A DNA stretch of 64,000 bases. It comes from Pseudoscleropodium purum (Eukaryota > Streptophyta > Bryopsida > Hypnales > Brachytheciaceae). Position 1 is the first letter of the stretch, and each line of letters opens with the position of its first letter. The notes beneath the pieces are model-generated. The model was given only the letters and a program-made list of their open reading frames with translations. It was not told where the DNA came from and searched no databases. Shown one piece after another: positions 24,196-35,834 of this stretch. The stretch covers positions 46,304,243 through 46,368,242 of the forward strand of contig OZ017796.1 in NCBI GenBank assembly GCA_963969395.1. Reading direction: 5' to 3'. The position numbers and the translations under genes were made by a program.

Positions 24196-26783
24196 AGGTT
24201 CAAATGTGTAATCCAATCTCTATGTCAAGAATTCTCGTGATGAGACGTAGTTAGGGTGTAGTTTTGGGGGTGATTGGTCCAGTGCAGAAGCATTGCCCAA
24301 AATTCCTCCCAAAAATTACACTTAAAAAAAAAATTTCATTGAGTGATTTAGAGTTCTAAAGTGAATGATGGATTAGGGAGCCTTGAATTTCATGTCCATG
24401 TATGCATAGTGAGTAAGTTGAATGTCAAGCAAGATGTTAAAACTTACATTTGAAGTAGGCCTAGTAGGGGCATTCTTAGGTTTTCTCAGGGTAAAAGTAA
24501 AAAAGAAAAACTATTTTGAGCCATGTCTAGGATATGCTCTAGACCTCTCCTAGCTAAAGTGGGGTCTTTGATTGCAAATATGAATTTAAATTTTGCAAAA
24601 AATAAAAATTATATGAAAAAATAAAATTCTTCCATTTTTCCTAGGAATATATGCAATCTTCTAGGCCCACTTTGAATGTAGGATTTAGCGTCTTGTGAAT
24701 ATCAATGCATGTTGAAATTTAAGGATTTTAAAGGAATGGTGTGTTCTGGAATCCCTTTCATGGGTCTAAATTCACTCATTTGGGAGCCCTAAATTGTGGA
24801 TTCAAATGAGCTTTTTGCGCGAGAAGTGGATTACTTGAGGAAATTAGGGAGTCTTAAAAAGAATATAAGTGGACCAATGCATGGGAATTTAGTTGTTCAT
24901 GAGTGGAATGCCTATGCTAGAATTCATTTTGAAGGTCAAAATTAGTTCAATTTGGGTCATAATTGGAAAATTAGGGGAGGTTTAGGTGTAGGAGGTTGCT
25001 ATAACCTCCTTGAGCATATATTAGGATGATTTGGGGATGGTAGTATTCATATTTGGATGAATTGGAGGCACTGTCATTTTTTCATTTAGACTAATTTAGG
25101 TAAAAATTGGCCAAGAAAGGTTTAGTAGTCCATTGCTTAGAAGGCAATTTTGGCTAGAGTCCCATACGTTCCCTACCACCCAATACTAGGATTTTTTTGC
25201 CATCACAATAAAAAAAAACTCTCATACTAAGGTGATGGATTAGTAGTTGATATAAATGGTAGATTTATTAATGTTTGTTGAACTTTAATTTATGATACTA
25301 TGTGTGGGATTTGTGATTTTTTTTAAAGTCAAACACATATGTAGTTTAGTGGATGTGTGTCTATGGCTTTGAAGATCCTATTGTGTTTTCATATGGAGTG
25401 TATGGTAAGGAAGTGATGGTACTTGCTAATGATATTTTTATGTTTTAATTATTTAATTTTTGTTGAATTTTGTAGGGCTCTTGTTTAGTATCTTTGAATA
25501 GGTTGTTAAAGTTAGTTATCCATATGTCTAGATGCTTATTGGTTGTTGGAATAAAAGATAAGTAAATGCATAAATGACTGTGTTGTTTTAGTATTATTGA
25601 GTGTTGTCTACATTGTCTATTACTTTGTATTTGATCATATATATAATTTTATGCAAAGTGGTATTGATGAGTAGTTTCTTTTTCCATTATTTTTGGTAGA
25701 TAACTACCCTTATAACCACCTTTTAAAGAGTATGGCTGTCAATGGAAGAGGTGGTGCCATAATACAAGTGTCATGGATGATTTTGTTGATGTTGTATGTA
25801 AGTGTATTAATTGTGTTCCAAGTAGTATGCCTTTGTTTTTGTGGATATGAACCTAATTTGTCACTTAGGACTTATAGTGTTTGTTTGTTTTTACATCTTA
25901 TTGATAATTAATATTTGTGAAAATTCCTAAAAAGAGTATTAAATCATAATTGGTAAAGTACATACCAATATAGTAATTTGTTCGTAAAATCCCAAAGTGA
26001 CTAAGATACTCTAATTTATCAATTGTAGATAGATCAAATACCTTAACAAAAATCTAGGTTGGGAGATTCCATTGTAAACATTAAAGAAAAAGAACCCTAA
26101 TAGAAGGTCCTTTTAGAAATCATGAAAGGGACCTTTGATTGTATTTATATGTATACTTGTATACTAAGATAATGAACTAATCCTCTATATTTGCCTAGGT
26201 TGATGAGCTTGGAGATTCATGATGATAAATTAGGACAAGGAAGGCAATTTTCATTGGTGAGCAAAAGTTGGTGTACTCAAAATCAATGTCTTTTTTAATT
26301 TCAAAGAGTTGTGACTCCTGGTACACTTGCACCCCTAACTGTGAGCAAAATATAATTCTCTAGTGCATGCAAATGGTTTTTTTATGTAACTATAAGGTCA
26401 ATTTAATTTGGTTTTGGACTTATTTACAATGAAATAGTATTGGATTATGGGTTGAGTCTCATCCAATGTGTGTAAGCTTTTCAAGATCTCACAGGGAACT
26501 AATTTTATGCACTAATGTTTGTAAAGTTTTATTTTTTCTTAAATGAATATGTGAATTAGGCATAGGAATCAATGAAGAAGTATTAATTATAATGGATATT
26601 CATCAACAATAGTAGAGAAGAAAAATACAAACAAAGGTAACTAAACCTTGAATTTGTGAAAATAGTTAGAAATTAAAAGTACAAAATGCACATGTGGCAT
26701 GGATTAACTACCACTCCAACAAGTGAGTTTATTGATCTAAGTAAACAAATAATTTTCATCTTAAAAATTAAAAATTAAAAATA

Positions 26784-26785
<2 letters not shown>

Positions 26786-26829
<44 letters not shown>
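26786..26829. repeat. (AT)22 microsatellite
   Basis: About 44 bases of uninterrupted AT dinucleotide repeat; it also creates a false run of Ile/Tyr codons on the minus strand. Confidence 0.97.
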
Positions 26830-26832
<3 letters not shown>

Positions 26833-28086
26833 GCTAATGGAATAAATTGTGAACCAACACAAATATGAACCCTCCACGTGCTAGATGACTTGATACCACC
26901 AATAAAAACTTTGTACAATTGTAGAATGGTGCAAGGATGTACTATTATGTTGTAAATCCTTGACAGGAGATGTCTTTGTAGCATAATGACTCTTCTCCAT
27001 GTCCTTTGTCAACCATACTGCAAGACTTCTATACGTCATAATGAACCGGTTATTGTCTTTTACAAGCACAAGCTTCATTTACCAAACATGCGACGTACTA
27101 TAATCAATTCGATAAGAAAAAATGACTCACACAATTCTAAAGAATGCACACTAATGTAGCTTAAAGACTCTTTACAAACTATTAAAGGTTAGGTTTGCTA
27201 AATTACTACGTAATGCATAATTTGCCTCCCTTGAAGGCTACAACTATATATGCTTTGCCCCATTTTTCAACTATACCTTTAAATAAACTTGTCACCATTT
27301 AGGGTTGAAGTAGAGTCTTGAAGTGGTTTATTGCCTCTTTGATTTCTTGGACATGCATTAAAAGTATGGAAGTACATAGTTCTATAAACGTCTTCCAAAC
27401 CTACTATCTCTATTGTTTAGAACACCTTTGATCTATATTATTGCACTCCATTTCACAGATGTCCTTCTAGGTTGCATCAAAGTTTGATATAATACAGATT
27501 TTGAACACCTTCCTATATTTTGTGCTATTGAATGAGACCTTTGCCAAGAAATTCAAGCTCTAGCAAGATATCTTTGCATTACACGTTAGAAAAAACTCAT
27601 TGAAATAAAGGTTGACCTTCGACAATTCATGTCCTATAGTTGCGATAGCCTTCGTTTTCTTAATAAAATCTTTAATTAGCCAAACCTATGAAATTTGCAT
27701 ATATGTCTAATATTTTTCAATCACTTGACATAAGACTTGTAGTATGTAGAAATATTTGTGTGTCTTCAAGATGTCAATAGTTATAGTCCATTTTTCTTCT
27801 CCATAAGGTCCCCTTGTTGTCTTTGCTAGAATAGATTTGATAAATAGAGTGTCATTTTAGAGTTGCTTGTACTTCTAAGACTCCTTGAATTTTGTTGCAT
27901 TGAGTTGCCTCTTCTTGAGCTTCTTCATGCATGAGAGTTTAGCACTTGCATCATGAGGGGAGCCATACAAACATTTAATTGTCTTTGTATTGCACACCAT
28001 GTGCCACTTCACAATGAATTTTCATATATTCTAGACAACAAGTTGGTGGCATTCCAATTAGGTGTTGATAATTGACGAATTAGAGT

Positions 28087-28362
28087 CTAGTCTAGTATCC
28101 ACTTAAAAAAATTGTGTGACTCTTTTATCACTTGAAAAGTAGCTATAAGCCAAATATCTTTCACTTCTTTCACTTCTTTCACTAAGTAGTGGCATGGGTC
28201 ATCCTTAGTGAATTGAAAGTCATTCAATGCCCAATTCATTAGAGTGATAGACATCCACTCCATCTTCTTGCCCTTTACAATTTGAGCCTCACCTAACTTC
28301 ATGACAAAGATGAGAGGACTATTTCCAACTTCTACAAAATTACAATGCAAGTCCAAAGACAA
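28087..28362 (-). pseudogene. Protein-like open frame, possible decayed coding sequence
   Basis: The frame starts with ATG and runs 91 codons. Its composition is more protein-like than the neighbours: KKMEWMSITLMNWALNDFQF, then DPCHYLVKEVKEVKDIWLIA. After the stop, similar wording continues in frame (TLIRQL..., WNATNLLSRIYENSL) with further stops. That would suit an old transposase or retroelement gene, but no catalytic motif can be pointed to, and I do not recognise the family. Confidence 0.2.
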
Positions 28363-30157
28363 GAGAATTAAGAATTTGCAATATCCAGATGTGCGCTATA
28401 GCCTTTACAAGAAAAATAAAAGTTGTCAGACTTATTGATTGTCCACTTACCTTCTATAGTCATTTTGTAGTGTTGTACCATGGTTCACTCTATTGTTTTT
28501 AAATCTACAAAGAGGTTGTTTTTATCATCAAGGTGTAAATGTGTAGGGCATGTCTATTTTTTTAGTTCTTCATTCACCTTCAAAGGGATATTCCCTGGTA
28601 GTAATTGCCAATGTATTCTTGCAACTTTGCATTCAACTGTGTTTAGAGAAGACCTACTTACTAGATCTAGAAAACTCCCAAGTGCCTACAATTAGTGAAA
28701 GGCAAGGAAAGAAGGCAATGCAACATTGGGTTTGAATTTCAATTAGGTTAGGCTAAAGAAACACTTTCTAAGTCTTCATGGCCTCATGGACAAAAACTAA
28801 AAACTAGCACCACAAACATTGGTGATCTCATCCCTTGCACTAGGATTTTTAATGCTAATGCCAACATTAGCTTTCTGAGTTGGGATGTCTGTTAGCATTA
28901 GTTGGAACATGTTTTAATTTGTCAAGATTTACATCACCTAAAAAACATTTTTTTAGATGGTTTGTCCATCAACTTGGATGACATGTCCGCCAACCTAAAT
29001 TGCATGTCCATCAATCTTGACAACATGTCCATTGGCTAGTCATTCAAATTGATAGATAGATTGTCTAATTTTTATTTTTTTCAAAATATGGATGGACTCT
29101 AGGGTTGAATCATGTCATTTTGTCAATCAATTGTCTATCTAAACCTAACATAATACTAAAAATCCTATGTTGCATAGTAGCCTACCCTAACCTTGTGTTT
29201 CAATATTATATTGGTTAGCAAACTCTATATGATAATCTTTTACTATATTTAGAAGCATGAGCATCTAGTAAACAAGGTTTAGGTGCCCATGGAACATGAG
29301 TGTGGTATTCATCTTGTGGACGTAATATGCATAATCTTAAGACATATATTGCCATTGATGTTGACTTTTAGCATTGAGAGTTGTTGGCTTATCGATTACC
29401 TATGAGGAGAAGTGCAAATTTCCATGGGACATGCCACTTTGAGTGAATTCAATTTTGTTGTTGTAGATGAATGATGAATGTGCCCAAGAAGATCAATTGG
29501 CAATGTGAGAGAACCATGACTATTACAATCATATTACTTTTCCATCTTTTGAAATTGGAGATTAAGGTCAAAGCCTTTCACTGACTTTATTCTTTTGCAT
29601 GATAAGCACAAACTCACACATTCTCACCTTCCTTCATGTCACAAAATCTCAAGAATTATAAAGTCCTTCAATCCTACAAAGCTATTCTTTATGCAACACC
29701 AAATTGATAACCTTTGGATTTCCAATTGTGATCACTCTTGCACTCTAATTCATTCCAGCCCTTAATTCTATTATGAATTTGAGCTGAAACTTTTGGTGCA
29801 AGCATATTAAATGAAGAAAAAGTCAAATTCTTAGATGATTTAATGTGTTTGAATGAATCTAAAGGCCTATTTAGGATAAAAAATAAAAACAATATAAATA
29901 GTGAGAAATTAAAAAATATTTTTGATGGATTATAGAAAGCTAATTATTCATTAGAGCTAATGAATTACTAAATTCAAACACTGCGACTTTCTACTTTTAG
30001 CTTATAGTAAATGTCTTGGAAGTGAAAAGTCACCTACAAAATCCTATACCATCTTTCTAGATTGGGGCATTACTAGTTCACTTCCAATTCCCCTTGATTT
30101 TTTGGTCAACAAGATATACAAGTCTTTTTTTAATATTTTTTAAGGATTTCTAGTTGG

Positions 30158-30318
30158 AGAAAACCTTGTTGCCTTCAACAAAATCTACATAATATTTTTG
30201 TTTTTTGTAACATGAAAATATCACCTTCAACAAAAAATTTTGTATTGAAGTTGATATTTTCATGTTATAAAAAACAAAAAGATCATGTAGATTTTGTTGA
30301 AGGCAACAAAATTTTCTT
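30158..30318. repeat. 160-base long inverted repeat (near-perfect hairpin)
   Basis: The left arm starts GTTGCCTTCAACAAAATCTA at 30168 and the complement of the right arm (ending 30307) starts identically. Over about 61 bases I count four mismatches, around a loop of roughly 16 bases. Pairing continues more weakly outward to about 30158/30318. The transcript would fold like a long plant pri-miRNA or a fold-back MITE. No target-site duplication or host transcript is visible. Confidence 0.7.
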
Positions 30319-30796
30319 TTAGTGTTTACATGATTCAACTATGACTTTTTTTTTGATGATAGGGTATTACAAACATCCTATAAATTCAACCTGCAAATAT
30401 AAGTTCTCAAGACTTTGGGAAAGCACGTCCACCACTCTCACATGTCACACCCAATTTCAAACAACACATACGGTTCTACGAGTTGTGAACTTGGTTTCAC
30501 TATGATATGAAAAAAGGACTCTAATAAGTGCAACAATTAAAAAAAGAAAAAAAAGATCCTACTCAACCTTGGTGAGATAGCCTTCTTATTGTTCATGTAC
30601 TTCTTAGTGTATAAACTATACAGGTAGGGAAAACAACATCTACATAACATCCTTTTTGCATGAGAATAAAGAAAATAGATAAATAAAAATAAAATCTCTA
30701 AAGGTTCTCCAATATGCTATAAAAAATCTGCAAAAGACATATAAAATTAATTGGTACAACAAATTTTTTTTAACTTCCAACTAATACACCAATTCT

Positions 30797-30930
30797 ATGA
30801 GAGTTTTTCACCACATTGGCAAAAAAACTTAGAATTGCCTAGTAGAAAGCATATGAGACCATAACTTATTTTTCCCTCCAATCAATGAATTCTTGTAGCC
30901 TTGAACCATATCCCATGCCCCAAATTACCC
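30797..30930 (+). repeat. Dispersed repeat H, copy 1
   Basis: It matches 44794-44930 from TATGAGAGTTTTT through GGCAAAAAAA and TTGGCC/TTGCCT-like segments to AATGAATTC/AATGGATTC. A further weak copy lies near 3230-3360. The class is unknown. Confidence 0.45.
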
Positions 30931-32381
30931 TAAAATCACCATTAGGGCACTACAAGGTTCCATGACACACACCAAAAATCTATATCTTGTGTATAATAAT
31001 TTTTTTCCAACCTTTCAAGAAATTACTCTCTTATGCTCCAACCACTTTTATATTCACCATTTAGAGTCCTAAGTTGGGGTGAATTTGAGCAGAAAAGAGG
31101 CATTTCATTACACTTCATTTATTGAAACTACTAAAATATATTGACCTAATTGCATGTGCAATTCATTTTTAGTCCCAATGTTCATTCTCAAGGCAAAATT
31201 CTCCTAAAAATCATCATTAGGGCACCATAATGGGCCTTAATTTAGCCATAATTTAAAATTTTAATACACTTTCACATGCTTTTTTCACTCACACAACACA
31301 TGCAATTGACAATTTAACCATGAATCCATCAGCTTGTTCACAACTCATTCAAGTCCTAATTATATTGCCCAAGAAAAAACAACAAGTTTTTAAAAGTTGC
31401 AATAAAAATTGCAAATCAAAGAAGTACAAACTTTGAGAGAAGAGTAACCTTAAATTTCATAATCACCCACCTACCACTAAAACGGACACTACATCTTTGT
31501 CCTTATTTTAAATTTGCAAGACTAGACTTGTTAAAAAGACAACTTTAAGGCTCACAACCTTTCTAAATGTCAACTCATTCTACCTAGTTATTCTCCCATT
31601 ATTCCCCCCCAAGGTTGATAGTCTCCAATCAAAGCAGTAGTTAACCTCCTTGTACTAATTGCTTGCTCTATCTTTGTCTTTGCTCCAAATTCATTGAGTC
31701 TTATCTTTCCAAAAAGCTAACTTGAAAATCTACTATCTCCCAAAAATTTAGCTTATTCCATTTTGCCATTCTCCCACTATTACCCATTGAAATTGATAAT
31801 TCTCTATGATGTGGCAGTTGACCTTTTACTGTAATTTTTCTTCAAAATCCTAATTGTAATTACCACTCTTTTTTCTAATCCAAAATGAAATGACGACTTA
31901 TTGGAGAATATTTGTTCCTATAGCCTAATTCATTTTGTTAATCTCTTTAATATATTTTTATTTATTTTTTACTAAAATTTTGCAAGAGCTCTCAAAAACT
32001 CACATGCACACAAAAGTTGAGAGATAGGGCTTAAAACCCTAATTATCTCTGTCCAACTTTCTAATGGACTAATTTGCCTAATTATTTTCCTCCTCCTCTA
32101 AATATTGTTAATTTACCAATTTTATGCAAATTGTACTAGTATAGTGTAACACCTCCTAACTTGCTCCAAAATCCTCTAATATACAACAAAACTCCTATTT
32201 TATTGTTGCTAGAAGTACTTTAGTGTTCTATTCATTATTCTAGTAGTTTTAGTTTTAGTAACTTTTTTTACTTATTTTTTTATATTTTTTAATTTACTTC
32301 TAATTTCATTTTCTACTTCTATTTTTTTCTAATTTACTTTTATATTTTTTGTATTTCTTTTTTTTTAGTTTTTAACTTCAT

Positions 32382-32650
32382 CATTAGAAGATTTTTGAGG
32401 GCTTTGAGAGTCCATTTTAAGCTCGTTTTCCACAGTTGTTTCTCACAACAAAGGAAATAGCCTGACTCTCAGAAATTTAAAAAAATTAACTCTTAAAATA
32501 CAAAAAAAGTTGAAATTTTTTCTTAATTTTTTTTTGTGAAATGATGTGGCTTGGTCTCAGCCACAACAAACTACATGGCTGGCTGCGTTTGCAATGTCTT
32601 CAAGGCATTGGAACTTGTAGGCCTCCAATACCCTCAAAAATCTTCTAATG
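32382..32650. mobile_element. CATTAGAAGA MITE, copy M1 (269 bp)
   Basis: The left end CATTAGAAGATTTTTGAGGG and the right end are perfect 20-base inverted repeats. The interior contains GGTCTCAGCCACAACA, a counterpart of GGTCTCGGCCACATCA in copy M3. It is non-coding. No clear target-site duplication was found, so the superfamily is not assigned. Confidence 0.8.
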
Positions 32651-32660
32651 TCTAGTTTCA

Positions 32661-33648
32661 CATTAGGGTGCTTGCAAGAAACACTTGTCCTATTTGTTGT
32701 GCTTCTAGTTTTCGTGGTATTAGTACTATGAGTCCTACGATTACGTTGGAGTATTATGAGAAGTACGGAAGATGAAACGTTATGGGCTATTCTACAAGTA
32801 CTAAAGAGTCCTAATGTTCACCCTCAAGTACTATCAACAACCAAAGTCCTCTATTTTCAGCAAAAAATGAGGTTTCTACATTTTCATTTTTGAAAAATAG
32901 TAAAGGTGAGTGAAAAATTAATAAAAAAAAAAGTGGCCATTATTGACAACTCAAATCACTTTTTAGCATTAGAAGGAGCCACTAGAAAAACTTTTCTAAT
33001 TGTTCATAAATTTGTAACAATTGAAGCATTCCCTAATACATTTGGAACATGCTTTGTGAAAATGCTCTCTGGAGAGCTTGAATTTCTATTTGAAGACCTA
33101 GACTATCCATTTCTTTAATGTCACTCTTCATAAAAAAAGGTACTCAATAGTACGAAACCCCAAAAACTACAGGTGTAACATATTATGAATAATCTCTTTT
33201 ACCAACTAAACTAATCTAGAAAAAATTGAAATAATTTGAGTACCTCTGTCACTAATATAGGAAGCTTGCTCTCAAATTTCATATCTATTCAATCATTTTT
33301 GCAATAGTTATGGCAAAAGGTCACTTCTTCATGCAACATATGATGCAAAATAGGACAAGTGTTTCTTGCAATCACCCATTAAAGGGGATTTGAGGGCATT
33401 AGAAGACTATTTTTGGGTTGTTTCCTTTACTATAAACTAATAAAATACCATCAAAATAGTTTAAAATTATATTTTAAGAAAATTATATTTTTTATTTTTT
33501 ATAAAATAATTTAATAAAATATGAATGAAATAATATTATCTAACATATCAGGTCTTGGCCACATCAAATTATTGATGTGGCAAAAATCATATTCTTCCCC
33601 ATTGTCTAAGAACTTGCAATCTTTAATGCCCTCAAATCTCCTCTAATG
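32661..33648. mobile_element. CATTAGAAGA MITE, copy M2 (about 270 bp, split by an insertion)
   Basis: The main part lies at 33377-33648, between the ends CATTAAAGGGGATTTGAGGG and, on the complement, CATTAGAGGAGATTTGAGGG. The interior has GGTCTTGGCCACATCA. The true left terminus CATTA starts at 32661, because the 712-bp element inserted within the first bases and duplicated ATTA. M1 and M2 are separated by only about ten bases. Confidence 0.7.
32666..33377. mobile_element. 712-bp element with 30-base inverted repeats, ATTA duplicated
   Basis: The left end GGGTGCTTGCAAGAAACACT continues TGTCCTATTT, and the right end complement matches it with one mismatch (GGGTGA...). Both flanks carry ATTA (32662-32665 and 33378-33381). 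The longest frame inside (32906-33118, 70 codons, no ATG) has no transposase features. A four-base duplication is unusual for common plant superfamilies; a three-base TTA target would leave one base unmatched. Confidence 0.65.
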
Positions 33649-34190
33649 TTTTCTACTTGCAAACTTTTATTTTTATTTCATTTTTGCATTTTTTATACTT
33701 TTTATTTTTGTGGTTTGCAATTTGATTCCAATCCAATTTCTACCTATGGTATTTTACTTTGGTTTTGATTTTGTATTTTGGTGGGATTTTTTGGGGGGTT
33801 TTCATTAAATTCTAATTGTATTTACTATATAGTAATATATATTTTTCTTTTATCATCATTTTACCATTATCCTAATTTGATTATTCTACCAAATCTTGTT
33901 TAAAGTCTTTTTATCTAAAGAATTGCTAATTTTTCCTAAAAATTTTCCCTTGTTTTATCCTAATTGAATTTTCTAACATTTCAACGTAACTTCCCAACAT
34001 TCCTATTTCCTTGTACCAAGAAACTTCTTTGAGGAAACTCCCTAATTGATATTTGTAGTTTATTATCATCTAGAGTTCTAACATTTTTGAACTTGCAAAT
34101 TCAAGCAAATTGTTCATATTTTCAATTTTATTAAAGGTGAATCAATATGGTAGTTCACACCTTTGCTTATCACAAGATTTATATCTGGAC

Positions 34191-35543
34191 TCTATAGCCT
34201 ACTATTGTTTCTCATTTATTTTTAGACTTTATAAATGTCACCCTCATAATAATATTATAATATATTGCAATTATAAATTTATGTGATTCATAGTGAGACA
34301 TCCTAAACCACTACATTTATTTCATGGTGTGTTTACTTATACAAACTATCTATTTTGGGCTTATCTTGATTTTTGGAAATATATTGCTTCAATTTTTTGG
34401 TACAATTTACATAGCAACATATTCATTTGTTGTTTATTTAGATTGTAGATCCTTACATCTAATTCCATAGTTATAGGTCCTTGAATCCATGGTGGATTTA
34501 CAAACTTAAAATAAATAAAAATCGAAGTTTACAAGCTCACGTACTAATATTCTTGGATTGTTTTGTAGTGTAGTAGTAAAGGTACAAGCACTAGGGATTT
34601 GTAGGTATATATTAATCTCAAGGGCCTTATATATTGAAATTATTATAATAATATACATAGAAATAAATAAATAAAATATATTACACACAAGTATAAATCA
34701 ACCATACAAGTATTCTTTTTATAAATCTTTCATAACAACTTATCATTCAATATCCATGAGCTAAAGATCTCTCTCAATTTGCTACAATGATCATCATTTT
34801 ATTCCTATTAATAATCAAAACTAAATATCACTAGACACAAATCACAACTATTCACATTGAAAGGCAGATTGGCTAATAAGTGTCTATTGACTATCCAAAT
34901 CTATGTGAATGAGCATATGTAAAGAACAACTCAAAATTATATACTTTTCTTACTACAATGGACACTGTACAAGTAGTCCAAAGTAGCATTTGTAGTTTGA
35001 GTAATAAAGGGCTCAACATATTAAATAAAGTGCTCTCAAAGTATACAAGTTTTTTAGAAGTTCAATTGTCTATAAATCTCAAAGTATTTAATCTCTTTAG
35101 ATCTGAGTTTTAAAGGACAACATGCATCATAAAAATGTCATGATTAGTTGTATAATAATTGATCAATACATAGTTACATTATTGTACAACTACCAAAAAA
35201 ATATTGAGGCAACTGTGATATAATATAGATGTCACCGTCACATTGCAAATGTGTCCATAATTCAAAAATATGTATGTGTATATTATTTTGATGGGTTTTA
35301 ATTGTAATAATGTGTTAGTTTTAGTTTATCAAACTGGTTGGGAGGTGGAGTCTTAAGATGCACATAGAATAATACTCCTCTTCAAATTCTATTTTTTTAC
35401 CTAAGATTAGACAACTATGAGGTGCTAATTTCTTTAATTTCATACTTTGAGTTAATTTCTAATTTTAATTTTGTATGTTTAAAGTTGTTGGAACAAAAGG
35501 TTAAACTTGTTTTACTTTTCTTTGGAATTTTGAAGGATTAACC
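34191..35543. other. AT-rich stretch, nothing recognised
   Basis: No gene, repeat pair or element end was recognised between repeat F copy 2 and MITE copy M3. Confidence 0.35.
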
Positions 35544-35834
35544 CATTAGAAGAGTTTTGTTTTTTTGGGGGGGTCCAGAAGCTTGTTTTGGGCCTGTTCC
35601 CTTGTAGTTGTTCCTCACAGCGAGAAGAACAGCTCATTGTCAAAATTTTCTTTTTCATTAAAAAAAAAAAAAAAAATTAGTCTCCAAATGAAAAAAATAA
35701 TTTAATTAAAAAAAAAATTGGTCAATGACGTGGTAGGGTCTCGGCCACATCAGACCATTGTGCCAAACTTGTTCCCTGTGTTTGCAGGCTCTGATATCTC
35801 TCAAGTATCCAAAGGCCCCAAGAATCTTCTAATG
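35544..35834. mobile_element. CATTAGAAGA MITE, copy M3 (291 bp)
   Basis: The outer ten bases CATTAGAAGA and TCTTCTAATG are perfect inverted repeats and pairing continues imperfectly inward. The interior shows GTTCCTCACAGCGAGAAG and GGTCTCGGCCACATCAGA, both recognisable in M1. A plus-strand frame at 35718-35900 runs through it and is not a gene. Confidence 0.75.

Larger units (their letters stand above)
24196..30157. other. Gene-free AT-rich stretch
   Basis: No exon with splice support was seen. A minus-strand frame at 28087-28362 is listed separately. A TA microsatellite lies at 26786-26829 and a CACTTCTTT triplicate near 28158-28186. The remainder has only short chance frames. Confidence 0.4.
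31955..34190 (+). repeat. Dispersed repeat F, copy 2 (interrupted by nested elements)
   Basis: The parts 31955-32381 and 33649-34190 together match repeat F copies 1 and 3, including GGTTTGCAATTTGATTC, CTACCAAATCTTGTTTAAA and the terminal AATATGGTAGTTCACAC. Between them sit two CATTAGAAGA-type MITEs and a 712-bp element. The segment TTATCATCTAGAGTTCTAAC near 34070-34090 corresponds to the TTAA insertion site occupied in copy 3. Confidence 0.6.

Noticed and set aside
26786..26829. Run of Ile-Tyr codons read as a membrane segment
   Set aside because: It is an (AT)n microsatellite translation artefact.
32906..33118. 70-codon ORF inside the 712-bp element
   Set aside because: It has no ATG, no transposase motif and AT-driven composition.
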